The notes under the pieces are model-generated. The model was not told the origin of the DNA, did not search any database, and worked only from the letters and a program-made list of their open reading frames with translations. 64,000 nucleotides of DNA from Paulownia fortunei (taxonomy: Eukaryota > Streptophyta > Magnoliopsida > Lamiales > Paulowniaceae): contig CM033118.1 in NCBI GenBank assembly GCA_019321725.1, positions 19,131,815 to 19,195,814 of the forward strand. The letters are read 5' to 3'. Positions 51,782-62,519 of this stretch are shown here, one piece after another (the stretch's first letter is position 1; every line of letters begins with the position of its first letter). A program made the position numbers and the translations under genes.

Positions 51782-54700
51782 ATGGACTTCAGCAGCGGAG
51801 GCGGAGGCGGCGACGGCGACCACCGCGATGGGTCCGATTCTCACCGGAGGAAAAAGCGTTACCATCGACACACGGCCCACCAAATTCAGATGCTTGAAGC
51901 GTAAGTCCATTTTTTCTTTTTCTTTATTTTTTTAACTTTATCTGTAAACTGAACTCCATGCACATATACCATGATTATAAAAAAGATGATTTTTTTTTTT
52001 TATTTGAGCCCAAAAAAATGATTTTTTTTTTTTTTTTCGGGTCCAAAAAAAGGTGCCCAACAAGTGGTTTCGATGATACTGAGGTTTGTGTGTTTGTGTT
52101 TAGGATGTTCAAAGAGTGTGCCCACCCAGATGAGAAGACAAGAAATCAGTTAAGCAGAGAGTTAAATTTGAATCCTCGGCAGATCAAATTTTGGTTCCAA
52201 AACAGGAGGACTCAGATGAAGGTTCCTTTTTAAAAAAAAAAAATTAATGATAATGAGATTATTTTTGTTTATATTTTTCCTATATTCTATGATGATCTAA
52301 TCTTATTATGTATGAATTTTTACTTTGTTTAGGCACAACATGAAAGAGCAGATAATTATGCACTTAGAGCAGATAATGATAGGATTAGATGTGAAAACAT
52401 AGCAATGAGAGAGGCCCTCAGGAATGTGATCTGTCCCTCTTGTGGAAGCCCTCCAGTTTCTGAAGATTCTTACTTCGATGAGCAAAAATTGCGAATGGAA
52501 AATGCCCATATGAAAGAAGAGGTCTTTTAATTTCTTCATTCTTGATTACTTACTCTTTTGTGATTTAATTGTATTTTAGTCATTTTTTTCCAATTTGAAC
52601 TTTTTTTGACATTTTCTCATTGCCTTAAAATAATTTGCAGCTGGACAGAGTTTCTAGCATTGCAGCCAAGTACATAGGAAGGCCTATTTCACAGCTCCCA
52701 CCAGTGCAGCCTATTCATATATCTTCATTGGATTTATCTATGGCAAGTTTGGGGGTCATGGAATTCCAGGCCCTTCTCTTGATCTTGATCTTCTCCATGG
52801 AAGTTCGTCGAGTGTAATTCCAAATTTAGCCTTCCCTCCAATGAGCATTTCTGACATGGATAAATCCCTCATGACTGATATCGCTGCCAACGCCATGGAT
52901 GAATTGATTAGGCTCTTGCAAAGCAATGAGCCACTTTGGATGAAGTTGGCCGATGGAAGGGAAACTCTCAATCTTGAAAGCTATGAAAGGATTTTTCAGA
53001 GTCCTTGTAGTCACTTGAAAAATCCCAATATTCGGATTGAAGCTTCAAGAGATTCAGGTGTGGTAATAATGAATGGTTTGGCATTGGTCGACATGTTTAT
53101 GGATGCGGTTAGTTTCTCTGCTTTTATGTTTCCCAACTATGAATTTTTTACCTGTATGATTCTGGTTTGAACTGTCTATAATAGTGATGCTGGACTGGTT
53201 TTTAACTTAAATACCAGAACAAGTGGGTGGAGTTGTTTCCTACAATTGTCTCAAGGGCTAAGACTATTGAAGTAATATCGTCTGGAATGCTAGGAAGCCA
53301 AAGTGGCGCATTGCAACTGGTAATGGGAATTAAGCAGAAAATCTCCCTTCTGAATTAGTATTTTACATTTTTTGGTATATCTTAGTTTTCTTATTCTCAT
53401 ATTTGCTCACTATTGTGGCAGATGTATGAAGAATTGCAGGTGCTTTCAGCCTTGGTACCAACTAGGCAGTTCTATTTCCTCCGATTCTGTCAGCAGATTG
53501 AACAAGGCTCGTGGGCAATTGTCGATATATCCTATGATATCCCTCATCAAGAGAGCCAATTTTCTTCCTCATGTAAAGCTCACAGGCTTCCTTCTGGATG
53601 CTTGATACAAGACATGCCTAATGGCTATTCGAAGGTTGTGAAGTGAATTCAATCCATGTATGATAAATTTGTGGAAATTTTGGTTTTTACTGACATTGAT
53701 GTACCACTATCAGGTAACTTGGGTGGAACATTGGAGGGTTGAAGATAAAGAACCAATTCATAGGCTTTATAGAGACCTCATTCATAGTGGGTTAGCCTTT
53801 GGAGCTGAAAGATGGCTTTCGCTCTTCAAAGGATATGTGAAAGATTTGCTTGTTTGATGGTTACTGGAAATTCAACTCGTGACCTTGGAGGGGGTAACTC
53901 CTAAGAAACTCTTCTGTAGCCCTTAGAGATGACAAATGATGTTTGTTTCTGGTTGTAACAATGTCCTGTATTGACAGTGATTCCATCACCTGAAGGCAAA
54001 AGAAGCATGATGATACTTGCCCAGAGAATGGTCAACAATTTCTGTTCATGCATTAATCCTTCTAATGGCCAACAATGGACCACACTTTCCGGGTTGAACG
54101 AATTTGAAGTCCGAGCAACTCTTCACAAGAGCACTGATCCTGGCCGGCCGAATGGTGTTGTACTTAGTGCAGCTGCTACAATCTGGCTCCCAATACCTCC
54201 ACAAAATGTGTTCAATTTTTTCAGGGATGAGAGAACTCGGCCTCAGGTGAACACAATCTCAAGCTAAGAGCATTGTTATCTTTACGGACCAGTATTTTAA
54301 TTTTGGAATTCCCGCTTATTTAGCATCCTTATAAGGTCCAGTTAAACTTAAATGCATTTTACATGTACTTTATCTTCTTATCTCCAAAATTGTAGTGGGA
54401 TGTTCTCTCCAATCAAAATCCTGTTCAAGAGGTTGCTCACATTGCTAATGGCTCTCATCCAGGGAATTGCATATCCGTCCTTCGGGTAAAATTCTTTTCC
54501 TGATCATCTTTCCTTCATTTGCTCTCAAGATTCATCCTCTCCATCAAAAGCATAAAGTTCAACATCCATTATTCAGCAAAGCACTCCAAACTGACATAAC
54601 TAACAAGCCTGACCCCTTGAATCAGGCATTCAACACTAGCCAAAACAACATGTTGATACTCCAAGAAAGCTGCATAGATTCATCAGGCTCACTCGTCGTG

Positions 54701-55036
54701 TACTGCCCTGTTGACCTACCGGCCATCAACATAGCGATGAGTGGTGAGGACCCTTCATACATCCCCCTACTGCCATCCGGTTTCACAATTTCACCTGATG
54801 GCAGGCCAGACCAACTCCAAGCCAGTGGAGGAGGTGGCGTTGATGGGGCCTCAACCAGCTCGAACCCCGGCATTGGTGTTAGCTCCTCAGGTTCACTAAT
54901 TACCGTCGTATTTCAAATTCTAGTTAGCAACTTGCCATCTGCAAGAATGAGCCCTGAATCAGTGACTACAGTTAACAACCTTATCAGCAACACTGTCCAC
55001 CATATTAAAGCTGCCTTGAATTGCAGTACTTCCTGA
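51782..55036 (+). CDS. HDG11/12: HD-ZIP IV transcription factor (HDG11/12 type), broken by two frameshifts
   Basis: Ten exons: 51782-51900, 52104-52221, 52333-52521, 52641-53107, 53218-53319, 53422-53634, 53714-53893, 53978-54246, 54396-54485 and 54626-55036. The exons total 2158 bases, two short of 720 codons, because single bases appear to be missing at 52751-52755 and 53818-53821. Conserved parts: homeodomain (about 22-82) with [12 protein letters not shown]; zipper-loop-zipper with the Cys pair CPSCG; START lipid-binding domain ([24 protein letters not shown]); and the HD-START-associated C-terminal domain ([33 protein letters not shown]). HDG11/12 act in epidermal (L1) differentiation and trichome branching in Arabidopsis. 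As read, translation stops at 52817 after about 200 aa, keeping HD and zipper but not START. All ten splice junctions remain sound, so it is either a very recent pseudogene or an intact gene with two base-call errors. Confidence 0.85.
52751..52755 (+). other. First frameshift in the HD-ZIP IV gene
   Basis: A run of five G after GCAAGTTT. The frame entering (LDLSMASL) gives a stop at 52815-52817; moving one base restores [17 protein letters not shown] and the rest of the exon. Six G would restore the frame. It falls at about codon 179-180, just after the zipper region. Confidence 0.85.
53818..53821 (+). other. Second frameshift in the HD-ZIP IV gene
   Basis: Upstream the frame reads [10 protein letters not shown]; downstream the conserved [18 protein letters not shown] appears only one base out of phase. 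One base is missing at about TTTCGCTC. The unshifted frame ends at TGA 53855-53857. It lies between the START domain and the C-terminal domain. Confidence 0.85.
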
Positions 55037-56380
55037 TGCTACGTGCCTCATCTGTTGCCAAATGCATGCTCCACAATTGTTTGTCTACTTCTTTGTCTAC
55101 CATCCTTAAATACCGGTGCAGGTCAGAAGGAAAAAAGATTTCAGAGTCCCGTGTTAGCAAATTCGCGTTGATAGCATTGAATGGAGGAGGGAACTATCTT
55201 TAGTTAGTTGTCGATTTTAATGCTCCTTAGTCCTATCATCAATAACTGAAGAGGACTTATTGCTGCAACATACGCTCCCGCTCCCGCTGCTGCTGCTGGC
55301 TCATCTCTGTTTTTGCTGTCAAGGCTTATTACAATTCACAACTTTTTACTATGTCCCTTTAATCCCTTTTTTGTGGAAGAATTTTTCCTTTTCTTTTTCA
55401 CCATTGATTGTTTTACTTGAAAATGGAGTCAAGAACGCACCATACGTGTCTTTCTTGCTGTGTGCCTGTCCATTTTCTTTCCCTTTCACAAGGGTCTTGT
55501 TAGCAGTTTTTTTCTTCTGTTTCTTGAATCTTTCAGTAGCTAGCTAGGCTTTCTAAACACAGCAAGAAATACTGTATGGTTCGGGTATTGACTTCTGTTC
55601 ATGAACTTAATTCCTGTTGGGAATATCCAAGAATTTGTCTACAATTTGGAAAAACTCCATCTCTCTCTCTCTCTCTCTCTCTCTATTTGTTTCTCATTAA
55701 TATTCAATTTCCATGTGTGGTCCAATGTAGGAATAAATACTCCATGAGAGTTTAAAGTCATGGCAGTGGGGGCAATAACAATGACAGACTGGATATACCT
55801 TGATTTTTAACCATCACTAACTTCAGGCATCCACTCTTCTATTAAGAGTAATTGAGGTCACAATTTCAAAGGGAAAATCTTATCTTAGGTACGGTACGAG
55901 GTAGGGTCGGGCGGTCAGTGAACGAAAGAGACGTTTGGTAAACGTGTGTATTGAGACGTGTACTATATATAGTTGCTCATCCAACGACATGAAAATTTAA
56001 ATCTAATAAATTTAATAAGCAACACACATAAAATTGTATCGGGTCACTGTTAAATTCAAAATATATTTATGTATGTAAACGTTCTATGGTAGGTTGTGTT
56101 GTTATACGTTTTCGGTGAATGAAAAAAAAAAAAATACCTCTTGTCAAGCCTATACATTAGAATGTGTACCAAGCTAGTTGCTCATCCGATGATGTTAAAA
56201 GTTAAAATTGTTCAAATTTTCCCTCGGATCTTTTTGCGAAATATGAAACTATATACATATTTGTACATATATATATATAGTATTGGCATACACACACACA
56301 TATGTTTGTGTGTGTGGAACATGTCATTTTTAGGGCAAGAAAGATGGATGTACGGGACAATATTTTGAAAATTGGAGCGG

Positions 56381-56712
56381 ATTGATCGGTTCAACAAGAC
56401 ACTGGAAGTCTATTTGATCCGGTTAGATATACAAACCGAATTTTTGAAAATCAATCAAAATTGGTCAACACAAGTTTGACCACTTTTTTTTTTTTATTAA
56501 CAAGTTTAAATTTGATATTTTGTTATATTTATATGGTTATTTTGATTTTGTATTTTGTTAGATATTTTTTTAGGTAGTTATTTATTTTTTTTATATTTAA
56601 AATGTATTACATAATAATTAGTCTATTATATTATTATTTTATATAATATAATAAAAAAATATAATCAATTTTTATTAAACAGGTCTGACCGATGATTGAA
56701 CCGCTAATCAAT
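56381..56712. mobile_element. Short inverted-repeat element, about 330 bp
   Basis: The left end ATTGATCGGTTCAACAAGAC is matched on the right by GTC...GATTGAACCGCTAATCAAT as an imperfect inverted repeat, with CGGTTCAA/TTGAACCG exact. Interior is AT-rich with poly-T and no coding capacity. It fits a MITE; target duplication was not resolved by eye. Confidence 0.6.
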
Positions 56713-57132
56713 AAGAAAACCAATTTAATCACCGATTATGAAAATATTGAAATAGGATTCATGTACTACTTTTATGTTCATGAAGATGTGGTCTCTTCAA
56801 ATTTGCTCAATTAAATGTTTAATGTGCCCACATAAAATTGCATTAAAATGGTTATGTTTTTCTTCTTTGGTGGGAAGCATTTTCATGGTGACATTAACAC
56901 CAATAGGAACCCTATGAGTTTGCCAAATTAGTCCAATAATGAAGAAATTTATTTGTAAAACCATTGGATACTTGTCATTTTCCATCTACTTGTGGTATTT
57001 CTTATGCCGACTTGGACCCATTTTTTTGTGATTGGAACTCCTAATGAAAATTTTCATAATAATGCCATGATAATTGCCTATTGATAAGAAATAATCTTTT
57101 GTCCATGCCCTTTTAATTAGATATAATTAATT

Positions 57133-57397
57133 GGGTAAATTACATAAATTACTCTTACATTTTGACTTATTTACAAAAAAAACTCCATTATATTTTAAAA
57201 TTATAAATACCCTTTGAGAAATTACAAATACCCTTTTGATCTTTTTTTTTTTACAAATACCCCTCAATAGGTGTAATTTGCAAAATAGAAATAAATATTA
57301 GGTGAATATTTGTAATTTTAAATGTTAGCTTATTTTGTTTTGTAATTAGATGTAATTAGACCAAATATGATGAGTATGTAGTTTTTGTAGTTTACCC
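57133..57397. mobile_element. MITE-like element, about 265 bp
   Basis: GGGTAAATTACATAAATTAC at the left end pairs with GTAGTTTTTGTAGTTTACCC at the right (imperfect terminal inverted repeat, outer GGGTAAA/TTTACCC exact). Inside are three AAATACCC motifs and AT-rich DNA. Non-coding. Confidence 0.65.
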
Positions 57398-57602
57398 TAT
57401 TTAATTTAATATTTAATATCTTAACATACTGAAAAATGCAACTGATTATTGTTCATACCCTTTTCATTACACATTTAATCTAGTATTTTGATATTTTAAT
57501 GTTTTCATTCCATGTATTTATTATTGTTCATGCCCCTTTTTTGACGCATTTAGTTTAATTTTTGAGGTTTTAATGTAATGCAATTGAACATTTTTCCTAA
57601 AC

Positions 57603-57645
<43 letters not shown>

Positions 57646-58454
57646 AACTTGGCAAATATTAAAAGAAAATTGAGTCGGGCATAATTATAAATCTTATTTG
57701 TAAATTCGGTTTTCGTCGACCGTAAATGATAGAAATGAAAATTTGCCTTCAAGATTAAAAGGAAGGCGATATACAAATTTTTTTCGACAAAAAAATTAGG
57801 TGTGTGAACTTAAATTCGAAGGCAAAATACAATATTTTTTTTACCAAAAAAAAAAAAAAAAAATAGGTGTATGAACTTAAATTCAAACAGCTTTTGAGGG
57901 CCTTAAAGTAAAAAAAACTTTTATTAATTTTGAGCAAAAGAAAGATCAAGGCACAAATTTGAGAAAATCCTAATCTCTTCTTGTTCCACTTTTCTCATCT
58001 AAATTCCTTAACAATGAAAAATATAAATAAATAAAATTAATACTTTTTGCTTTATTTCTTTATCAAATGTAGAATTTTACACAAAATCAGGAACACAACT
58101 TAAGACACTAAATTTTAATTATAAGTATGAAGATTTGTGTTCGAGTTCACGAGCTAGGGTCCATCTTATTCTCATGATTTACCAGTGATTTCCGTTGTCT
58201 TTTCTTTGGGGTCCATTTTTTAGGGATAATATATCATTTTATTCTTCCATAAGTTATCAATAATATAGTCTAAAGTATATATATTTTTTATCAAAAAAAT
58301 TACATCTTTTATCGAAGTATTAGCTAAGTTTATAAAGGAAGATATGCATAGTTCGATTATTCTATATAGGAAAAAAAAATATACATGCTTTTGTTTAGAA
58401 TTTAGATTGATAGTAGTATGATGTAGGAATAATTATAGTTATAGTAGTCATGTC

Positions 58455-58740
58455 AATTGATATTTTACTGTTACAAATGGGTTTGAGATGGATTTTAAAT
58501 TTTTATTTTCAAACTCATTCCAAATTCGCCCCATTTTTATTTTTTAAAATTTATTTTATGTATATTTATGTAATATTATTTTATTAAGAAATATATTTTT
58601 TATCAAATTTTAATGATATTATTGTTAAAATATTTATTTTGTTTAATTTTTTAAAATTATTAAATGAGTCTAATAGATCTAATTCGTTAGTCCGGTCCGG
58701 TCCTAAATTAGATAAAAGATTATGTGGTTCAATATACGAT
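58455..58740 (+). repeat. Copy of dispersed repeat R1
   Basis: AAATGGGTTTGAGATGG, TTTTTATTTTCAAACTCATTC, then the AT-rich core TATTTATGTAATATTATTTT, AATTTTAATGATATTATTGT, TTTTTTAAAATTATTAAATG and a distal CGTTAGTCCGGTCCGGTCC. The core matches 8433-8806 and, reversed, 48485-48720. Confidence 0.65.
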
Positions 58741-60214
58741 TATATTTCCAGAGTGTTGATTATTATATTAACCTCCTTCATGAATAACAGCCATTGATAT
58801 ACCAACTAAATTACATTTTTACCCTTCGATTAGGTCCATCCAACAAAGATTCATATTCGAATCCGATGGGTCTAGCAATTGACCCGAACCCAGAACCAAG
58901 CATCAAAGGCACGTGATATTGTGATAGAGAGCCTCAAGGGCAATATACTCTTTTAAAGATAATCAGTATTTTGGGTCACATTGTATAACATTAAGTTGTG
59001 GTGAAATAATTAGTGCAATATACTAATCCTTTTTTAAAAAAAAAAGATAATAAATTTGATAATTGAAACAAAATTCAAAATGTAAATAGCCTATTAATGA
59101 GAATACACTCGAAGATTATTCAATTTAAATTTTTATTTACATGTTGATTCAATAACCTATCAACGAGGTAGATCATTAATAATTATCACAATCAAATATT
59201 TGAAGATCAATAATTGTTTGCTCTGTTTGTGTAATATATATGGATAATTATATTTAAATAGTTATTTATATGTTAATGTAGTAGCAAACATTGATGCCCA
59301 AATATTGAAGTCTCATATGCAAGCTCTACCAAAAATATGGATATTTCACATTAATTTCAATAGTGAACTAACATGATGCATGGTTAATCCTTGTAATTAA
59401 ATAATCATTGATTTTCAATTATACTTGTATAATCATTGTTTATCTAAAAGAAAATGTTTATCGGTGATAGCATGACACGATGTACTCGCTTCACTTTGAA
59501 GTGGAGCCGTGGGCGCTGATACAGACAGATGCCTCTCAACTCCATATAATTTTAAATTCAATTATATATAATTTTAAATTTATAAGAAATTCAATATATA
59601 AATATATATATACTTATTACAATTACTATGTCCCTTATAAATGAGAAATTTATTTTTAATACGATTGAAAATATCTTTTATCATTGTTTTAAAAAAAATA
59701 ATCTCACCCACAAACTTAGGATTTCTGACTTTGTCCTTAGTCTAAAGTGTGTGTGTATATATATATATATACACACTTAAATACATTGAATTGGTATTTT
59801 TTAGATTATCATTTTTCTCTCCCTTGCAAAGAAATTAGCAAGAAAACACACACACACACACACATACACACAAACACACATATGAAAGTCCCCTCAATCC
59901 AAATCAAAAAGTTTCATGATCCACACTAGAGCCAACCTGGACCATCTCAAGATCTCTAGCTTTAAACCCTTATTTCACGAGGTAAAGCTTTAAGCTATTA
60001 GCTTTGGGGCCACTGAAATTCATACTATTATTAATCTAGCAAAAGAAGAGCTTGTCGACTACATAACAAATGAAAAAAAATATTGTACTCCTTCTTGTTT
60101 ATATCGTGAGGATCACAAAGGGCTTCCAAGAAACGTTTCTCAGAATCTACAAAAGAGAAAAAAAAAAGTGTGAGAAATGACTCAAAGACAAGGGACTTTG
60201 AATCCTTTTTTTTC

Positions 60215-60222
60215 TATATATA
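60215..60222 (+). promoter_or_regulatory. Candidate TATA box of the NAC gene
   Basis: TATATATA within TTTCTATATATACATC, about 115 bases upstream of the ATG at 60334. The leader would include a GGC-repeat stretch (about 60277-60309). An ATG at 60227 with a six-codon frame would fall upstream of the predicted start site. Confidence 0.45.
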
Positions 60223-60333
60223 CATCATGAATGGCGCATGGTGATGGAATGATAAAAGAGATCAATAGGTTGATCAGGCGGAGGAGCTGGTGGCGGCGGC
60301 GGCGGCGGTGGTGTTGGTGCAAAAATAGTTATC

Positions 60334-62519
60334 ATGGCCCCAGTGGGATTGCCTCCAGGTTTCAGGTTCCATCCTACTGATGAAGAGCTTGTGAATTATT
60401 ATCTCAAGAGGAAAATCAACGGACAAGAAATCGAGCTCGACATCATCCCCGAAGTTGATCTTTACAAATGTGAGCCTTGGGAATTAGCAGGTCAGCAAAT
60501 ATATATATAGATAAATATTTCATATTAGCCCATTATAAGTACACATGGTTCAAATATTACCCATATTACTAATTTACGGTCACGATTCACCAATGACATA
60601 ATAAATATAATTACACGACGGGTTACGTACAACTTTACTCATTACCCTTAATTACATACTCTTTAACATACCTATGTTGATTTTCATTTTGTTGCAGAGA
60701 AATCTTTCTTGCCTAGTAGGGATCCAGAGTGGTATTTTTTCGGGCCAAGGGACCGTAAGTACCCGAACGGGTTCAGAACGAACCGGGCAACCCGGGCCGG
60801 GTACTGGAAATCGACAGGGAAAGACAGGAGGGTGAATAGCCAGAATCGAGCCATTGGAATGAAGAAAACGCTGGTGTACTACAGAGGAAGGGCGCCTCAA
60901 GGAATAAGGACTGATTGGGTGATGCATGAGTATCGGCTTGACGATAAAGATTGCGAGGACACTTCTGGGATCCAGGTACCCTGTATCCTTATTTTAATTT
61001 AATTTAATTTTTCATTTTATATTCTATTAAGTTACAGATGCACGTCGTAACACACACATTTGTTCTTTTCTTTAATCGTGTGGAACGTGAAATATAAGAT
61101 AAAATATTTAATTATTATTTAATTTTTAAAAAAAATAATAGATGAGTTTGGTGAGAGTATATGTGAACGTGAACTGCATGGCATGCATGGAAAGTCTGAA
61201 CTTTTGTCACACTTAATGATCCAACTTTTACTTTATTTGCCTTTCTTATATAATATACATTATGATTAATTTTTCCATGAATATCATATAATATTATATA
61301 ATAAACATAAAGAAAAAGAAAAATTGCTGACACACTATTATTCTTTTCTTGCACAGGTCTAAATTAGCTTAGATCTCTTGAGTGACAAAGTTTGGCTTCT
61401 CTTTGTCTTTCAATAATGAGACAAAAGTTCAGTCCTTCCATATGATTAAGATTGAATCTCATCTTAATTTATTAACACAATCATCATTTGTGAGCATTGC
61501 TTTTTAATAATCAAATGGTCTCATCTAGAGTTATATATAATTCTATATTCTTGCAGAAAATCATTAAGTTTTGATTGATTTATATATTACTATGCAAACC
61601 TAAAAGTAACATCCCTTCACTTTTATTTTGTAAGAAGGTGTCGGCTACTTTTCACTTTATTCTTCCATGAACCTGAATAATTTTTAGTGGGTCCCAAAAC
61701 TTTGGGATTTGCTAAATTATATAAATCATAATTATTGATATTGTGGGTCAAAATATAGAACGCACATTAGTAATGACAATCTTAAAATGAAGAAATATGT
61801 ATTGTGCTATGAAGTTGAGATGAACTATGAACAATTTAACATGAGATCTTTGATTTCCTTAGGATCATATAAAGAAGAGAGATACAGAAAGATTGCTTTG
61901 TGCTTGCAACAATTCTGTTTTTTTTAACAGAAACCATAAGATTGTCTTTTTGCTTGCAAATTTCTGCTGCTTCTTTTTCACCCTTTAATCACTTTAATGT
62001 TTGCAGAAGTGTATCAAACTAAATCCAACAGCCTCAATTCTTGACTGATAAAACATTTATGATCCATTTTTTGTTTGTCATCAGATCTCGCAAATTATCA
62101 GCTTTCAAACTTTGCCTCCCCTCTCAAAAACAAATCTAGAAATCAATCTTTAATTTCTTGAAATTGAACTATGACTAACTAAATCATCTTCTACTAAATA
62201 TCTTTTTTGACCACAGGACTCCTACGCATTGTGTCGCGTTTTCAAGAAAAATAGTGTGTGCTCTGAGGTAGAAGATCAGCAAGGGCAATCTAGCAGCATG
62301 CCATTGCTGGACTACTCGCAGGGGGTGGTCGCCACAGAGCACGAAACAATGTCCCCGGACTTCCCCTTGGCATCATCTTCCACCATTTGCATGGAAGAAG
62401 AAGATAAAGATGATAAGGATGAATCATGGATGCAGTTCATTACAGATGATGTGTGGTGTTCATCTGGCACACACTTTGGTGGTGAAGATATCTCTCAAAT
62501 GGCATTCACAAACCAGTAA
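60334..62519 (+). CDS. NAC057: NAC-domain transcription factor, ANAC057 type
   Basis: Three exons (60334-60490, 60698-60975, 62217-62519) give 245 aa, nearly the length of Arabidopsis ANAC057. The NAC domain fills residues 1-155 in the order A to [58 protein letters not shown], the DNA-contacting [17 protein letters not shown], and [12 protein letters not shown]...[11 protein letters not shown]. The two introns fall at the usual NAC positions. The remaining 85 residues are acidic ([12 protein letters not shown]) and probably activating; there is no C-terminal membrane segment, so it is not a membrane-tethered NAC. Its DNA-binding half resembles NAC045/086 too, but those proteins are much longer. 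The biological role is not known to me. All junctions are GT-AG and the frame is intact. Confidence 0.93.

Larger units (their letters stand above)
55037..60333. other. Intergenic region between HD-ZIP IV and NAC
   Basis: It opens with the HD-ZIP IV 3' flank (GC-richer until about 55550), (CT)n at 55662-55684, then AT-rich DNA with three small repeat elements (listed), (AT)n at 57605-57632, poly-A at 57847-57862 and a (CA)n tract at 59847-59880. No conserved gene is seen on either strand. Confidence 0.6.

Noticed and set aside
52641..53107. Explaining HD-ZIP IV frameshift 1 by an unannotated mini-intron
   Set aside because: The two frames abut directly and nothing needs removing; one base is missing, so no intron can restore it.
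54349..54356. TAAATGCA, the L1-box bound by HD-ZIP IV proteins, inside the HD-ZIP IV gene
   Set aside because: It is in intron 8, and an 8-mer of this composition is expected by chance several times in 64 kb.
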